A stretch of 64,000 nt of DNA, taken from positions 62,001 through 126,000 of the forward strand of contig JAKSZP010000121.1 in NCBI GenBank assembly GCA_022478985.1. Direction: 5' to 3'. The stretch comes from Massospora cicadina (taxonomy: Eukaryota > Entomophthoromycota > Entomophthoromycetes > Entomophthorales > Entomophthoraceae). Numbering within the stretch: position 1 is the stretch's first letter; each line of letters begins with the position of its first letter. The position numbers and the translations under genes were made by a program. Below, piece after piece: positions 22,641-33,582 of this stretch. The notes under the pieces are model-generated. The model saw only the letters and a program-made list of their open reading frames with translations, made no database searches and was not told the origin of the DNA.

Positions 22641-23740
22641 TTAAGCTACATTGATTTATTCAAGGGTGTCAAAAGGATTCAATACTTCCAGGACTGAGCC
22701 AGCGGCAGGAGTTGGTTGGGCGGCAGATTCTGATTGGGTCACACAGTATATTATGACAAGTCTGTTAGCACATGAGCTGCCATCTGCTCAGGAATGGGTT
22801 GGGCAGTTAAACCTTGGTGGGCGTTGCATTGGGAGAAGCACCCATGTCAGTTAAGGCTGGTGGAAAAGGATTGACTCCATTGAAAACTTTAGTAAAATCA
22901 GTAGCAGGGCTTATGCCAGAGGAAAATATGGCGGAAAATGCTTCAGTGGAAAACGCTGGGCACTTGCATTTTAAATGGTTGAGAGCAAAGCACAAGGGGC
23001 AGATGGTATGGCCATTTTTAATGCATGCTTAGAAGGGATGATCAAGGGTGGATCTGATTACAACGTGGGGAGTATCATGGAGGTGGATATCACAACAGAA
23101 GAGGAAGATCATCACAAATGAGTAAAGCCCCATGAGATGATCAGTGCCATTGGGGACCCTAAATGGCAGCATAGGTCAGCACCATAGACAGCCAAGCCCT
23201 CCATGAGCTCATGATGGAATCATTCAGGGGAGAGGTGGGAGGAAAGACAGAAAACTGGACCACCAGTGTGGCCTCATCTGGCAAGCAAGTTCAGATAGTT
23301 GGAATGAGATTTTTATATATTAATGGCAGCTGTGCTGCCGCCATTGCGTGGGCTTCGCCAGAGAAGAAAAGTTCAAACTACCCATTAAAGGGGCGGAAAT
23401 CCATAAATCTGGTTGATCTATAAACTGCCATGGCCATCTCAATGATGGCCGCACTCACATAGGAGAAGAGGTTCTTATACTTGACCTGAAAGTCAAAATT
23501 CAGGTTACTTTGAAGGAGCACCAGGGGCTTCTGAGCACCATCTGGGAGTTTGTGAGGTGTTGGTCTAGGATTAAGGCGGGACATAGCAGCTGGAAGTGTT
23601 TGCGAGGGTAGCTGAGCCAGCTCAGGGGCGTTTTGGCAGCCGCCAATAAACGCCAGGAGGCGGTGCACTGCCACCCCCATGCAGGGGCAGCAGGCATCAA
23701 TTGAGTTAACATAGGCTAGGCTTGGCATGGGCAAAAAAGA
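22640..23740 (-). pseudogene. LINE-C1 ORF1-like (CCHC) remnant
   Basis: Minus-strand frames include a 118-codon stretch from 23,734 to 23,378 and, after frame changes, GHTICPLCFALNHLKCKCP at about 23,012-22,960. The latter fits a CX2CX4HX4C zinc knuckle. With RT sequence downstream on the same strand, the simplest reading is the nucleic-acid-binding ORF1 of an old LINE. The N-terminal part has no recognised domain, so the assignment rests on the knuckle and position. Confidence 0.55.
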
Positions 23741-23779
23741 TGGTTGATAGTAAAAACGTTTTTAAATTTTAAATTTTCT

Positions 23780-24420
23780 CAAATAAATGATCAAAGTGAA
23801 AAAGAAAGCTATCATAGGCCTTCTAAATATCTAGAAGATCCATAAAGCCATTTTTCCTTATACGTTTTAGTAATCAAAGATGCTTGGAGGTCATTATAGC
23901 TATACCAAAGTGCCCTACCTGTAATACCTTTGCTGGGATGGGTTAAGGCGAGGTCACACCCATTCATTAATGCAGTTGGCCATAAGTTTATTAAACGGGT
24001 TTTCTTTGTGTTGAGCAGTATTAGGGGCGCCAGTTGACCAGTTTCTAACAGTCCAGTTTTTTATTAATGAGGGACATTGAACCATTTACGTTGAGGGATC
24101 ACCTCACCATTATCCATGAATGAGGTAAAAAGGGTGTAGAGAAATTGGATAGTCCTTCAGGTTCTAGAAGTTGCACCAATAAGGTAGTCATAAAGGTCAC
24201 ATTTTTAAGCCTTGGAGACTGAAGGAAGAACCTCCATAACCTCTTGATATGTAGTTGGGGCCAGAAGAGCATCATCAGCTTGTGGGTCAGTGGGCTGCGC
24301 TGGCGTTTGCATGGGGAGTACTGGATCTCAAACAGGTCCAACCTGGCTAGCATGGAACATAATGGGATAAAAGCGGTAAAGCTCACTGTGTTAGCTTTTT
24401 ATCTGATGTAGTAGTGCTCT
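23780..24420 (-). pseudogene. LINE-C2 reverse transcriptase fragment
   Basis: Minus strand, about 24,080-23,880 reads as the RT N-terminal part (a WSTGAPNTAQ.. segment where NWRPI is expected, then KLMANCINEWV), followed near 23,830-23,795 by DLLDI.KAYDSF, i.e. motif A with a stop. About 24,180-24,110 reads LLEPEGLSNFSTPFLPHSW. It ends against the ORF1-like region of LINE-C1, so it is a separate, truncated copy. Confidence 0.6.
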
Positions 24421-24636
24421 CAATTTTCAGTATTGTTATTTCTTTTTTACTAGTAGGTTTAACCTAAGGGAGGATTCACCAAATTTTATTAAATTACACA
24501 TGAACACCTAAGAGCTTGAAGCGTAGAAACAAATATGTGGATGGATTGAAAAATGGAGGGAGGTAATCCACCAGACCTGAGCATCAGATCAGATGGATCT
24601 GCTAGTGGTTGGCAATATGGTGAATATTTTCAGGGA

Positions 24637-25800
24637 TTTAAGTCTTGGGAGCGCCCTCTCTATTTGGATCATGGGGTATTCCCTTTCCAATTCAAGATGG
24701 AGCCAAGAAAGCTGGAAGCCCCCTCATCACCCAGGGAAATCTCGCTCATGTGGTGGATGAGTGGTAGGTGATGGCGTACCCTTTGAGGATTCTGCCCCCA
24801 ACCCTAGTCCTGACATCTGAAGAATCAATGGGGAGAATCAAAGAAATTTGTAGCAAGTTGGCAATGAATTGGCTCCCGCTTGGGGCAAAGGGGCTGAGTA
24901 CAATTAACAGCGGTTTTCTTTGACATCATAAGTTGCCAGTTGCAAGATCTTGCAACAAGGCCTGACAGGCGGACACTTTTGGTAACCAGAGCATCTAGCG
25001 TCAAATTCTCAGCAAAACATGCTAATGGATTAAGGCCATTGGAAAATGCTGATGCAAGTTCAAAACCTCCCTGGCATTGTCAACCCCTTTCAATAGTTCT
25101 TTTTTAGACCAACATACCCCAGAACAACTGGGCGTGGGTAAGTTGGGCGTCCCAAACCCATTCCCAATCTCATGGGACCTCCCCTATTTGGGGTGGCCTT
25201 GGGAGGTTTCTGCTGCCCGTCAGGTGATATGCTGTCATTCTAGTCATCAAAAACAAAGAAAATCAGTAATTTGGGCGTCCGTGGATGAACTGACAGTGAC
25301 TCAAACAGCCATCAACAATTTAAATCAGTTCTAATAATTCATTTTCCCCCTCTTTAAAAGTTTGTCTTGTTAGGAGAATCTTGAGGTCATAAATCCCAAG
25401 CTCATATATGCTATTCCCCAAATCAATCATCTATTTAGCAGTTGTAACACACTGATTAATTGACAAATTAATTTTTCTATCTTTAAATTCCAATAAAAAT
25501 TCCGTAGCTCAAATTTAACTTTTGTCCTATGACAAAATTTAAGCCCCTATTTAATGATCTCTTTTATTTCATCTCTTAAAATCCCCGGGCCCTGTGACCA
25601 TGATAGCCTATGTTTGTTGCTGGAATTCTTTTTATATTTATTGCCTATTGTCACTAACTGGTGAAATATTTCCCAGCTCAATTCAACGTTGTTCAAGCAG
25701 CAGTGCCTCTGGCATTTATGCTCGCCATTTTAATGTTTGGGCATCCAGATTGGCAGTCCAATAAAGACTTTACTTGTCGCTTCCCTGAAATAATAAACCG
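24637..25800 (+). repeat. G1 5' LTR
   Basis: About 1,164 bp, homologous along its length to 30,918-32,065. The start is degraded (TTTAAGTC where the 3' LTR has TGTAAGTC) and it ends TGAAA against TGACA. Confidence 0.82.
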
Positions 25801-26269
25801 TCCATTGTTTTCTGCCATTTACTCCCTTCTCATTGAGATGGGCGTAGCAGTGGTCATCTTTACCAGATGAATGTACAGTTGGTATCATGCCATCTGTTGT
25901 CTTTCATGGCCAATTGCCAATTTTGTCTGCTTTTTACTAAGGGTCTTGAATGAATTTTACTATGTCTACGCTGCCCCAATGTCCCTTTAATTATACTTGT
26001 CCCATCCTCAAAATGGGTTTTTCATGCTAGAAGCTGCTGACTTAGCCTCAGTTTCCAATCCCAGCATCAAATCAGTATCCATATTGATTTAATAAGCTGA
26101 TGCTGCACTCTCAACCATGTTGGTTTGCTCTAGTACACCAGTTATATATTGTTGGTGCTCCAGTCTGGAGAGAACAAGTTCAACCCCTTTGCCACACCAT
26201 TTCTGCTCCTTTCCTAAACCTCATTATTTCCCCTGACCTAGTTGCAATCTCTTCCTTATCATCAGAAAT

Positions 26270-26440
26270 GACTTTAACCAATAAACAGAATTTTCTACTT
26301 CTTATTACAAATGAAAATAGTATTGGGACACACTAGATGTTCTTTGAGGCCTTGGTCAACACGGGAGCAGCAGGTAAAATCATGAGTATGAAGTTGGCCT
26401 AGCAGCTCAATCTAGATATGGATGTGGGGTCATTGGTGGT
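26270..26440 (+). pseudogene. G1 aspartic protease remnant
   Basis: FFEALVNTGAAGKIMSMKLA at about 26,341-26,400 matches the retropepsin active-site segment LVDTGA, but the catalytic Asp codon is AAC (26,358-26,360). A stop follows and QLNLDMD continues. In a live element the protease cleaves the gag-pol precursor. Confidence 0.78.
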
Positions 26441-26879
26441 GGTTTCATCATCAGCCATCTAACCCTCCTTCAGAGTTTGATAACCATTTCTTTCTCAGTC
26501 AATCAGTTTAGTTTTTGCAATTGTTTATCTGAAATGCCCAATCTTGTGTTTCCAGTAAATTTTGGGTGTGGGTTGGTGGCGTTGGCAGCATGTGAGAATT
26601 CACCTGGAGACAAACACACAGTTCTTCTCCAACAATCAGATGGAGGGAGAGGTTCCATTGTTGGACACTCTCACCAAATCTTTTAGTCATGGTTTTATTA
26701 CATTCCTCATTTTCCCATTTGGTTTTCCCGCCAGATTTTCCATAACATTAATGAAATATCAGAGTATCTTTAATTTTCAAGCAGGTGGAACATCTTCTTC
26801 CACATACAGAAGTTGACTTGTGTTTTTTTGCAACAGTGCATGTGGTGAGCATAAACTGCCCACTGTAAACGCATACAGC

Positions 26880-28060
26880 ATAGAAGGAGGCTGCCCTCAA
26901 TGCATGGTTGGATGACATGCTCAAGAAGGATTGGTTGTTCCAAGAGACATCTCCTGTTGCCTCTCTCATTGTCTTTGCCATGAAGGCAGATGGTTCTCTT
27001 CATCCCTGGTTGGACTACGGTCACCTTAACAAAATTGTGATTCATGACCCCTACCCACTGCCTTTAAACATACAATTGGCCAAGCAATTTCTAAGTCACA
27101 CATGTTCTCAAAACTTGATCTATTTAAGACTAATAATTGATTTGGGTGACGGAAGGCCAGGAATTTCTTACTGCTATCCAGACAAAAAGAGGCTTATTCC
27201 AGTTTTTATTACTGCCCTTTAGAATAAAGAATGCGCCAGAAACATTCTAAAGGATGATTGAAAAATGTGCTGAGTGACTTCCAGCTCATCTGTGCAGTTG
27301 CATATATCGATGATATCTTGACACTCTTCCCTACTCCCAAACAACATGAGAAGGACTTGTAGACATTAGTGGCTGCTTTGAATAAGGCAGGTCTGTTCTT
27401 TAAGACATCAAAATGTGAGTTTTACCATGATAAAGTCACCTTTTTGGGCAATCTTGTCTTGAAAGATTGTTACGCTATCCATCTAGCAAATTGGATGCCA
27501 TCCGCAAGCGACCTACTCCAATGACGCAGAAGCAATTGAGGAGCTTCTTGGGTACCATCATATTCCTGAAAAAGTTCTCTCCCGCCCTATCCCAGTTAAC
27601 TGCCCCACTTCACCTACTCACAGGCAAGAGCGTCCCCTTTTGCTGGACGCCTGAGTGCCAGCGGGCATTTGATTCATTCTTGGAGGTGTTCTTGTCACCC
27701 CCATCCTGAAGCATGCATATCTTTTAAAACCTAAATTGTAGCATGTGATGCATCTTCCACTGCGGTAGGGGCTGTCTTTCTAGGAGCACAATGGGTTGGA
27801 ACATCTGGCGCTTACTTTTCCTTCAAGTTTTCTTCCACTGAGCAATCCTGGGCCATCTGCAATAAAGAGTTGAAAGCTATTGTGTGGTCTTTGACTCCAT
27901 AGGCAATACCTCTTAAAGGGTGCTCAACATGAGTTGACTGTGCGGCCTAACCACCAAGATCTTCTTTATTTTTGCAAACCACATAAGTTGGCACACTAGC
28001 AGGCCCAGACCTACTGGGATTTGTGTAGCTTCAACTTCAAATATGAGTTTGTAAAAGAAG
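26880..28060 (+). pseudogene. G1 reverse transcriptase and RNase H remnant
   Basis: LDDMLKKDWLFQETSPVASLIVF and ADGSLHPWLDYGHLNKIVIHDPYPLP (26,911-27,060) form the RT start. AYIDDILTLF (YIDD box, about 27,300-27,330), AGLFFKTSKCEFYHDKVTFLGNL (about 27,390-27,455) and the connection TQKQLRSFLGTIIFLKKFSPAL (27,520-27,590) follow. RNase H traces end with QTYWDLCSFNFKYEFVKEA (about 28,000-28,060). Several frame changes and stops. Confidence 0.85.
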
Positions 28061-28379
28061 CAAAAATGTTCTTCCTAACTCTCTAAGCCACTCCTCTGCA
28101 CATTTACCAGCTAACTCGGATAAGGTGGATCTTGTCACAATCATTCCCCCAACCAAATCTTGTCCATTGTACCTCCCATGGTTTTGGCAGTTAACTTAGC
28201 TCCAGATGCACCTTTGTTGTCGTGGGTCTTAGCTGTGCAGCTGGCATGTGCAGAGGGGGTGGACCTTATGAAGCTTTTGTACCTCCAAGCTTCCAAGCAT
28301 TCCTTATATTTTTTGACTGAGGGGATCATCTAGTTTAGGTCACGGGTATGGATCCCTACTATTTTTTGAGCTGATGTCA

Positions 28380-28744
28380 TTCAAGAATACCCTTTTCCCC
28401 AAGAAGTCAGTCACCCAGGGAATAAGAAGTGCAACGATTTGGTTAAGCGTACCTATAACTGGCCTGGCTTGTCAAAAGGTATTCCAACCTGAATCATGAA
28501 TTTGCATGAATTTCGCATGAGCCAAATTGGACTGATCAGGTAGGAATGGACTTTTACACCCCTTGCAGCAGGCAGAGGGTCCATGGTCATTGGTGTCTGT
28601 TAAATTTATCATTGAGCTACTCAGATCCAAGGGGTTCACAGAGCTATGGTGATTGTAGACCTGTTAATGAAATTCTCCCTGTTTATCCCATGCTCCTCCT
28701 CTTTTAGTTCTGAAGAGACTGCCCGCCTTTTTGTGCGGCATTTG
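28380..28744 (+). pseudogene. G1 integrase, part 1
   Basis: LVKRTYNWPGLSKGI (about 28,440-28,485) is the zinc-domain region. VHRAMVIVDLLMKFSLFIPC, then SSEETARLFVRHL (about 28,640-28,744) belongs to the catalytic core. The frame is broken off at 28,744 by a solo LTR and resumes at 29,924. Confidence 0.82.
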
Positions 28745-29918
28745 TGTTGGGATTTTTGCCCACCTTTATAGCTTCCTAGATTACCTGTGGATTGCTAGTA
28801 ATAACTCCTGATAGCAAGTGAATTGGATATTGGTTGACCTCAATTTTGGTTATTAATGTTTGGGGGATTTTAGATAATTCGCCAGGTACAGATCTATCAG
28901 GGATCAATCTTGGTGAAGGCTTAATATCTTGTTGGGCAGAGTTGTCAACAAAATGAGGGGCATCTGATAGTTAATCAATGATTAACTATCAGGTATACTG
29001 ATTGGGATTGGTCAGGTTTCATCACTGACCAATTGGGATTTTATTGAGAAGTTGTGAGTCAAGTGATGCTTCCTGCAACTAGCAGATTGATCATTTAATC
29101 TGCAACCTGCCATAATGGGTAGATAGTCTCATTATATAAGCAGTCACTTGCCAAATATGGTTGGTTTGCTGAAATTGATTGGAAAACGTTGGGGACACAT
29201 TTTCTGTCTCTGTCCATTTTAGGTCTTGAGGATGTCCAACGAAGGATCCTAACCAGATTGAGAAGATCATTGTTGGTGAGATGTAGAAGGGAAGTTCAAT
29301 GGCAACAACTTCCATTTCATGGCTGAGGCGCCAACCGAGAGATGGCAGCCAAATTCCATCTATAAATTCCATTTTAATTTACATTAATAAAAAACACTGA
29401 GATCAATAATTGTTTTAAGATTCTATTCATCTTCAGAAAATTATTTCTGTGTGTAATAATTGAGGACTCTTTTGTCATATAAAGAGTAAGGATTGAGGAT
29501 CCTTAGAAGAGAAGCTGAACTTACAAGGAAATCTCTGCATACTCCATGTCATGAGAAGAAAAACCATAAACTTCTGGATCTGGAGTGGATCAAAAGTTAG
29601 GTGGATAAGGGAAGAAGTCCATATATTTGACATCAACAGAATTTCATGTAGAAGTACAGGTCTAGCATTGGATCATAATGGATCAACTATTCAACTACAG
29701 ATAATAGTCATCATACTACTATCACTCATCCATCAACTACTATCAGACAACATAATTGTGCACATATTGAACTATGCATTTAATAGTTGGGAGATTTCTT
29801 TTTTTAGCACTAGTTGCCCAACCCAAAATAGCATCAATAGTTTGGAGCTTTCAATCAGTAAAGAGCCAGGATTGTAACATTTGGTACTAATGAGAAGAAT
29901 AGCAAAACCCAATTAACA
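28745..29918. mobile_element. Solo LTR of the G3 family inside the G1 integrase
   Basis: 1,174 bp, TGTTGGGATTTTTGCC... to ...CCAATTAACA. It matches the 5' LTR of G3 (57,956-59,128, 1,173 bp) in the same orientation, sharing for example GTTTGGGGGATTTTAGA and GGACACATTTTCTG. Flanking pentamers are ATTTG and ATGTG (one mismatch). Removing the LTR plus one pentamer joins the integrase in frame at the length expected from G2 (nine codons between RHL and the EIISD motif). A solo LTR forms when the two LTRs of an inserted element recombine and the internal part is lost. Confidence 0.85.
28965..28991. repeat. Near-perfect palindrome in the solo LTR
   Basis: Two 13-base arms (TGATAGTTAATCA and its reverse complement) around a single base. 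A shortened form (TGATAGT..ACTATCA) occurs at the same place in the G3 LTR. Confidence 0.9.
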
Positions 29919-30500
29919 ATGTGTTTTTAATGTTTTGCCTCACCCAGGAAATTATCAGTGACCATGGGCCCAAATCTAACAGCACAGTTTTGGAATGAGC
30001 TCTTGGAAATCTTGAAGATTACAACCTGCCACTTACCATATAACACCTACAATCAGATGGTCAAACTAAATAAGTCAATCAGATCCTGGAACAGTACCTA
30101 CGATGCTACTCTTCAGCTGCATAGGAAACCTGGGTGGACGATCTTCCCCTCACCCAATTTGCATACAATAATGGAACACACGCATTGATGGGCTTCTCCC
30201 CATATGAAGCAACATTGGGTTTTAATCCTTCTTTTTTGGTTGTCCCATGCCTTTGTCCAGAGGTACTGGCTGCTTCTGGCCACGCTCAGAATATTCAGTA
30301 TACCAATTTTCTGGTTTGGGAGCATTTAACTAAAACCATAAGCAATTATAAACAGTTTGTGGATTGGAAGAAGCTCTCAGCTCACAAGATAAAGGTGGGG
30401 TCATATGTCATACTCGATATGTGCCACTTGTGGATGCAGGTGCCAACATGCAAGTTTACAAGTAAACGCTTGGGTCCCCACTGGTGGAAGAAGACTTAGG
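29919..30500 (+). pseudogene. G1 integrase, part 2
   Basis: Resumes as TQEIISDHGPKSNS (second catalytic Asp present), then SDGQTK.VNQILEQYLRCY with the usual Glu of the TER motif replaced (TK.V), DDLPLTQFAYNNGTHALMGFSPYEATLGFNP, and the C-terminal module KIKVGSYVILDM, then KLGPHWW-like sequence to about 30,490. A 121-codon frame (30,134-30,499) remains open. Confidence 0.85.
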
Positions 30501-30599
30501 GAATGGTGCTTTCCATCTGAAATTGCCACCCCACTTGAAGCAAAATCTAGTGTTCCATGTCTCTCAGCTGGCCCCATTTATTGGAGCAATTTGAGCAGA

Positions 30600-30830
30600 C
30601 CAGAGCCCATTGTGATTGAGAGCGCAGATGAAATGAGTTTGAGGGCACCCTGGCCTCCTGATAATCACACAGGTCTATCCAGTATTTAATCTCTTGGAAA
30701 GGATTTCTGGCCTATGAGAATATCTGGGTTGATGTGAGGGTCTTACTAACTGCTCAGAGCTCATTGAGGCTTTCCATGCCAACCACCCAGATGCTCCTCA
30801 TCCTCCCCCCAAGATTGCTATGCTAAAGGC
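30600..30830 (+). pseudogene. G1 chromodomain remnant
   Basis: QYLISWKGFLAYENIWVDVR at about 30,681-30,740 fits the chromodomain core YLVSWKGF..AENSWV seen intact in G2. Frame-shifted upstream and downstream. In chromoviruses this module directs integration to chromatin bearing particular histone marks. Confidence 0.78.
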
Positions 30831-30901
30831 GATTAAGTTGCTCAAGGCTCATAAAAATGTGGCCTTTACTTAATTCCCAGGTTGTGGTGCCCACCCTTTG
30901 G

Positions 30902-30914
30902 CAAAAGGAAAGGT
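30902..30914 (+). promoter_or_regulatory. G1 polypurine tract
   Basis: Purine-rich run (CAAAAGGAAAGG) just before the TG start of the 3' LTR, in the position where plus-strand DNA synthesis is primed. Confidence 0.65.
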
Positions 30915-30917
30915 TAA

Positions 30918-32065
30918 TGTAAGTCTTGGGAACGCCCTCTCCATTTGGATTATAAGGTGTTCCCTTTCCCATCCAAGAATGAGCCAAGAAGGCCAGCAGC
31001 CCCCTCATCACCCAGGGCAATCTAACTCATGTGTTGGATGAGTGGTGGGTGATGGTGTACCCTTTGAGGATTCTTCCCCAACCCCAGTCCTGACATCTGA
31101 AGAGTTAATGGGGTGAATCAAAGGAATCTTTAGCAAGTGGGCAATGAATTGGCTCCCACTTGGGGCAAAGGGGCTGAGTACAATTAATGCAGTAAATCTT
31201 TGACATCATCAGTTGCCAATTGCAAAATCTTGGCAACAAGTCCTGACAGGTGCACACTTTTGGTAATAAAAACATCTAGCTTCAACTTCTCAGCAAAACA
31301 TGCCAATGGATTCAGGCCATTGGGAAATGCTGATGCAAGTTCAAAACCCTCCTTGACAGTACTCAACCACCTTCCAATAGTTCTAGTTTGGACTAACAGA
31401 CCCCAGAATAACTGGATGTGGGTAAGTTGGGCGTTCCAAACCCAATTTTAACCTCATGAGACTGCCTCTATGTGGGGTGTCCTTTCAGAGGTTCCTCTGC
31501 CCACAGGTGAGACGCCATCACTCTAGTCATAGAAACTGAAGAAAATTGGCAATTCTACATCTGTGGATGAATCAAAAGCAACTCAGCCCACCGCTTACAA
31601 TTTCAAAGTTATTTCAAAATAGTCATTTTCCCCCTCACTCTAAGTTCTTTGGGTTAGGCGAATCTTGAGGGCTCAAATTCCAAACTCATATAAGTTATTC
31701 TTCAAATCAATCATCTATTTAAACAGTCATTAACAAACTGAGAAAATTGATAATTTGTTTTTTATGTTTTAAATTACAATAAAAATCCTTAACTCAAATT
31801 TTTTTTGTCATCTGACAAAATTTGAACCCCTAATTCTGATCTCTTTAATTTTAACTTTAAAACCCGCGGGCCCTGGGACCATGATAGTCTGGTTTGTTGC
31901 TGGTTTCTATATATATTTATGGCCTATTGGCGCTCTCTGGTGAAATTTTTATCTCAATTCAATTTCATTCAAGAAGCAGTGCCTCTGGCATTCAGGATCG
32001 CCATTTGTGTGTTTGGACATCCAGATTGGCAGCCAGTATAAACTTTACTTGCTGCTACCCTGACA
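30918..32065 (+). repeat. G1 3' LTR
   Basis: 1,148 bp, TGTAAGTCTTGGG ... CCCTGACA; direct repeat of 24,637-25,800. A third, 5'-truncated relative lies at about 45,840-46,665. Confidence 0.85.
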
Positions 32066-32340
32066 AGTGCCATCTCAAAGTGCACCTAAAATGTGTATAC
32101 ATGTTGGGCAATGTCCACAGCTGAGAATTCAAAAGTGGCGTGGAGGTGCAAATTTTGGATAGTTCATATCACTACACCAAATGTCAGGATTTTGATATAT
32201 TGGGGCAGTTAGGGAGTGAGCAGATGAGTATGAAATTATAAACTGGGTGCTCAAGCTAGGGTTCTGCTTTGAAGAGTTCACAGATATCTGTCAAAAAGGG
32301 GGTGATGCGTGGTCAGGTAAAGAATCAGTAAAGGTGGGTG

Positions 32341-32989
32341 TTAATCAAGTTGGCACACCCTGGGACGCTCTTGTGTTAAAAAGTGGGGCCAGTTTAATCC
32401 CATGTTCTGTATGAGCAGAGGAGAACTCACCATACCCTCTTCAACATTATCTCTGAATAATTGTGTGGTTAAAGCCCTTACAGAGCGTCTAAAGACTACA
32501 TTTGATGGTGGGGGCAGAAGTCTGAGGAGGTGAGAAAAAATTGGGAGTCTTTTAAAGGGTTGAGGTGGGAGGTAATAATCCTTCCATTTGGACCAGAGTG
32601 TGGCAGCAAGGCTATCATTGTTTACTTCTTTTGTATGGGAAAAAGTGGTATATATGTGCACCTATCCACTTGAGAACCAGGAGTTCCTGGTTCTGGTATA
32701 AGCTCAAGGAAAATTTAAGACGGCTGTCTAGGTGGTTTTTATCCATTCTCCAATGACCATTGTAAGATTTAAGGGAGTCTAGGAAGTATACTAATGACTG
32801 GCGCAGTTAAAAGCCCACTATGGCATTGGAGTCTCATCCCAGTAGATGACTGGCTTTAGGAAACTGGTGAGTAATAATGTGGCATGGGTCCTCATGTCCA
32901 ACAGTCCCAGGCCACCTATGCTGTGGGGTCAGAAAATGGTTCACAGAGCAGTGGGTTGGGCGGTTGGATCCCCTATCCAGCAATGAAGT
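32341..32989 (-). pseudogene. LINE-C3 ORF2 C-terminal part
   Basis: Minus strand: GGLGLLDMRTHATLLLTSFL at about 32,930-32,870 corresponds to GGMGLLDFKAHAAKILGTW of LINE-A. A 106-codon frame from 32,661 to 32,341 (LWSKWKDYYLP, then LFRDNVEEGMVSSPLLIQN) resembles the C-terminal region of other LINE ORF2 proteins. It is separated from its RT (35,148-35,450) by a 1.9-kb LTR element. Confidence 0.72.
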
Positions 32990-33582
32990 TGTAACAATCG
33001 AGATTCATCTCAATCATACATTTTGACTCAAATTCAGATTTTCTGAATTTAGTTGAATCATATAAAACATTTTTAGGTTGATCATTTTGGGCGCTGGGTT
33101 GTGCCTTTCCCAAGTCATAGATTAGGCTTGTGCAAGCCTAATCAATAACTCAGGTGAGGCCCCCAAAGTGCTGCCTTTATAAGGCGCGCCTGCCCATTTT
33201 GAAATTTACTTTGGAATTTTCACCTTAGCATGTCGCTTCCTGAGGAGCATTGTTGGTTGCTCCCCAGACGAGCTCTGGTTGGCGGACACCTTTGTTTTTA
33301 TGGTCCATAATAAAAATAAAGGATGTGTCAGGGTTTGCATACCTCGCATACCTGTGGTCTTTTTCAGGTATTTCCATTTTGAGGAAGCTTTCGTGTGGTT
33401 GGTTTGACCACCCATATTCAACCTTTACATAGCCAACCAATGAGAGGTGAATGTTTGGCTGCTTGTAGGTGCCTCAAACCTCTCCCTACTCGGTTAGGCC
33501 GCTTTGGTTGCTTGTTGGTGCACCAAATGAATATGTAAAAATTATATGGCAATCACAATTGGGGTTTTTCTGATTTGTTACA
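32990..33582. repeat. TRIM-like element, left LTR
   Basis: TGTAACAATCG ... TGTTACA. Includes TTTATAAGGCGCGCC, a possible TATA-type promoter, and AATAAAAATAAA downstream. Confidence 0.85.

Larger units (their letters stand above)
24637..32065 (+). mobile_element. Ty3/Gypsy chromovirus G1, two LTRs, interrupted
   Basis: Plus-strand element. 5' LTR 24,637-25,800, protease about 26,340, RT, RNase H, integrase, chromodomain, polypurine tract and 3' LTR 30,918-32,065. Total 7,429 bp, including a 1.17-kb solo LTR lodged in the integrase. Gag is missing or unrecognisable: only about 540 bp separate the 5' LTR from the protease. Flanking pentamers (AGGGA left, AGTGC right) agree at 3 of 5 positions, so a target-site duplication is only suggestive. 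Confidence 0.85.

Noticed and set aside
23378..23734. 118-codon minus-strand frame as a host gene
   Set aside because: No host domain recognised; it sits upstream of a zinc knuckle and LINE RT on the same strand, so an ORF1 remnant is simpler.
29879..29918. Primer-binding site and leader after an LTR ending at 29,878
   Set aside because: TTTGGTACTAATGAG resembles a primer-binding site, but the host integrase resumes in frame only if the insertion ends at 29,918, and the stretch can be aligned with the end of the G3 LTR.
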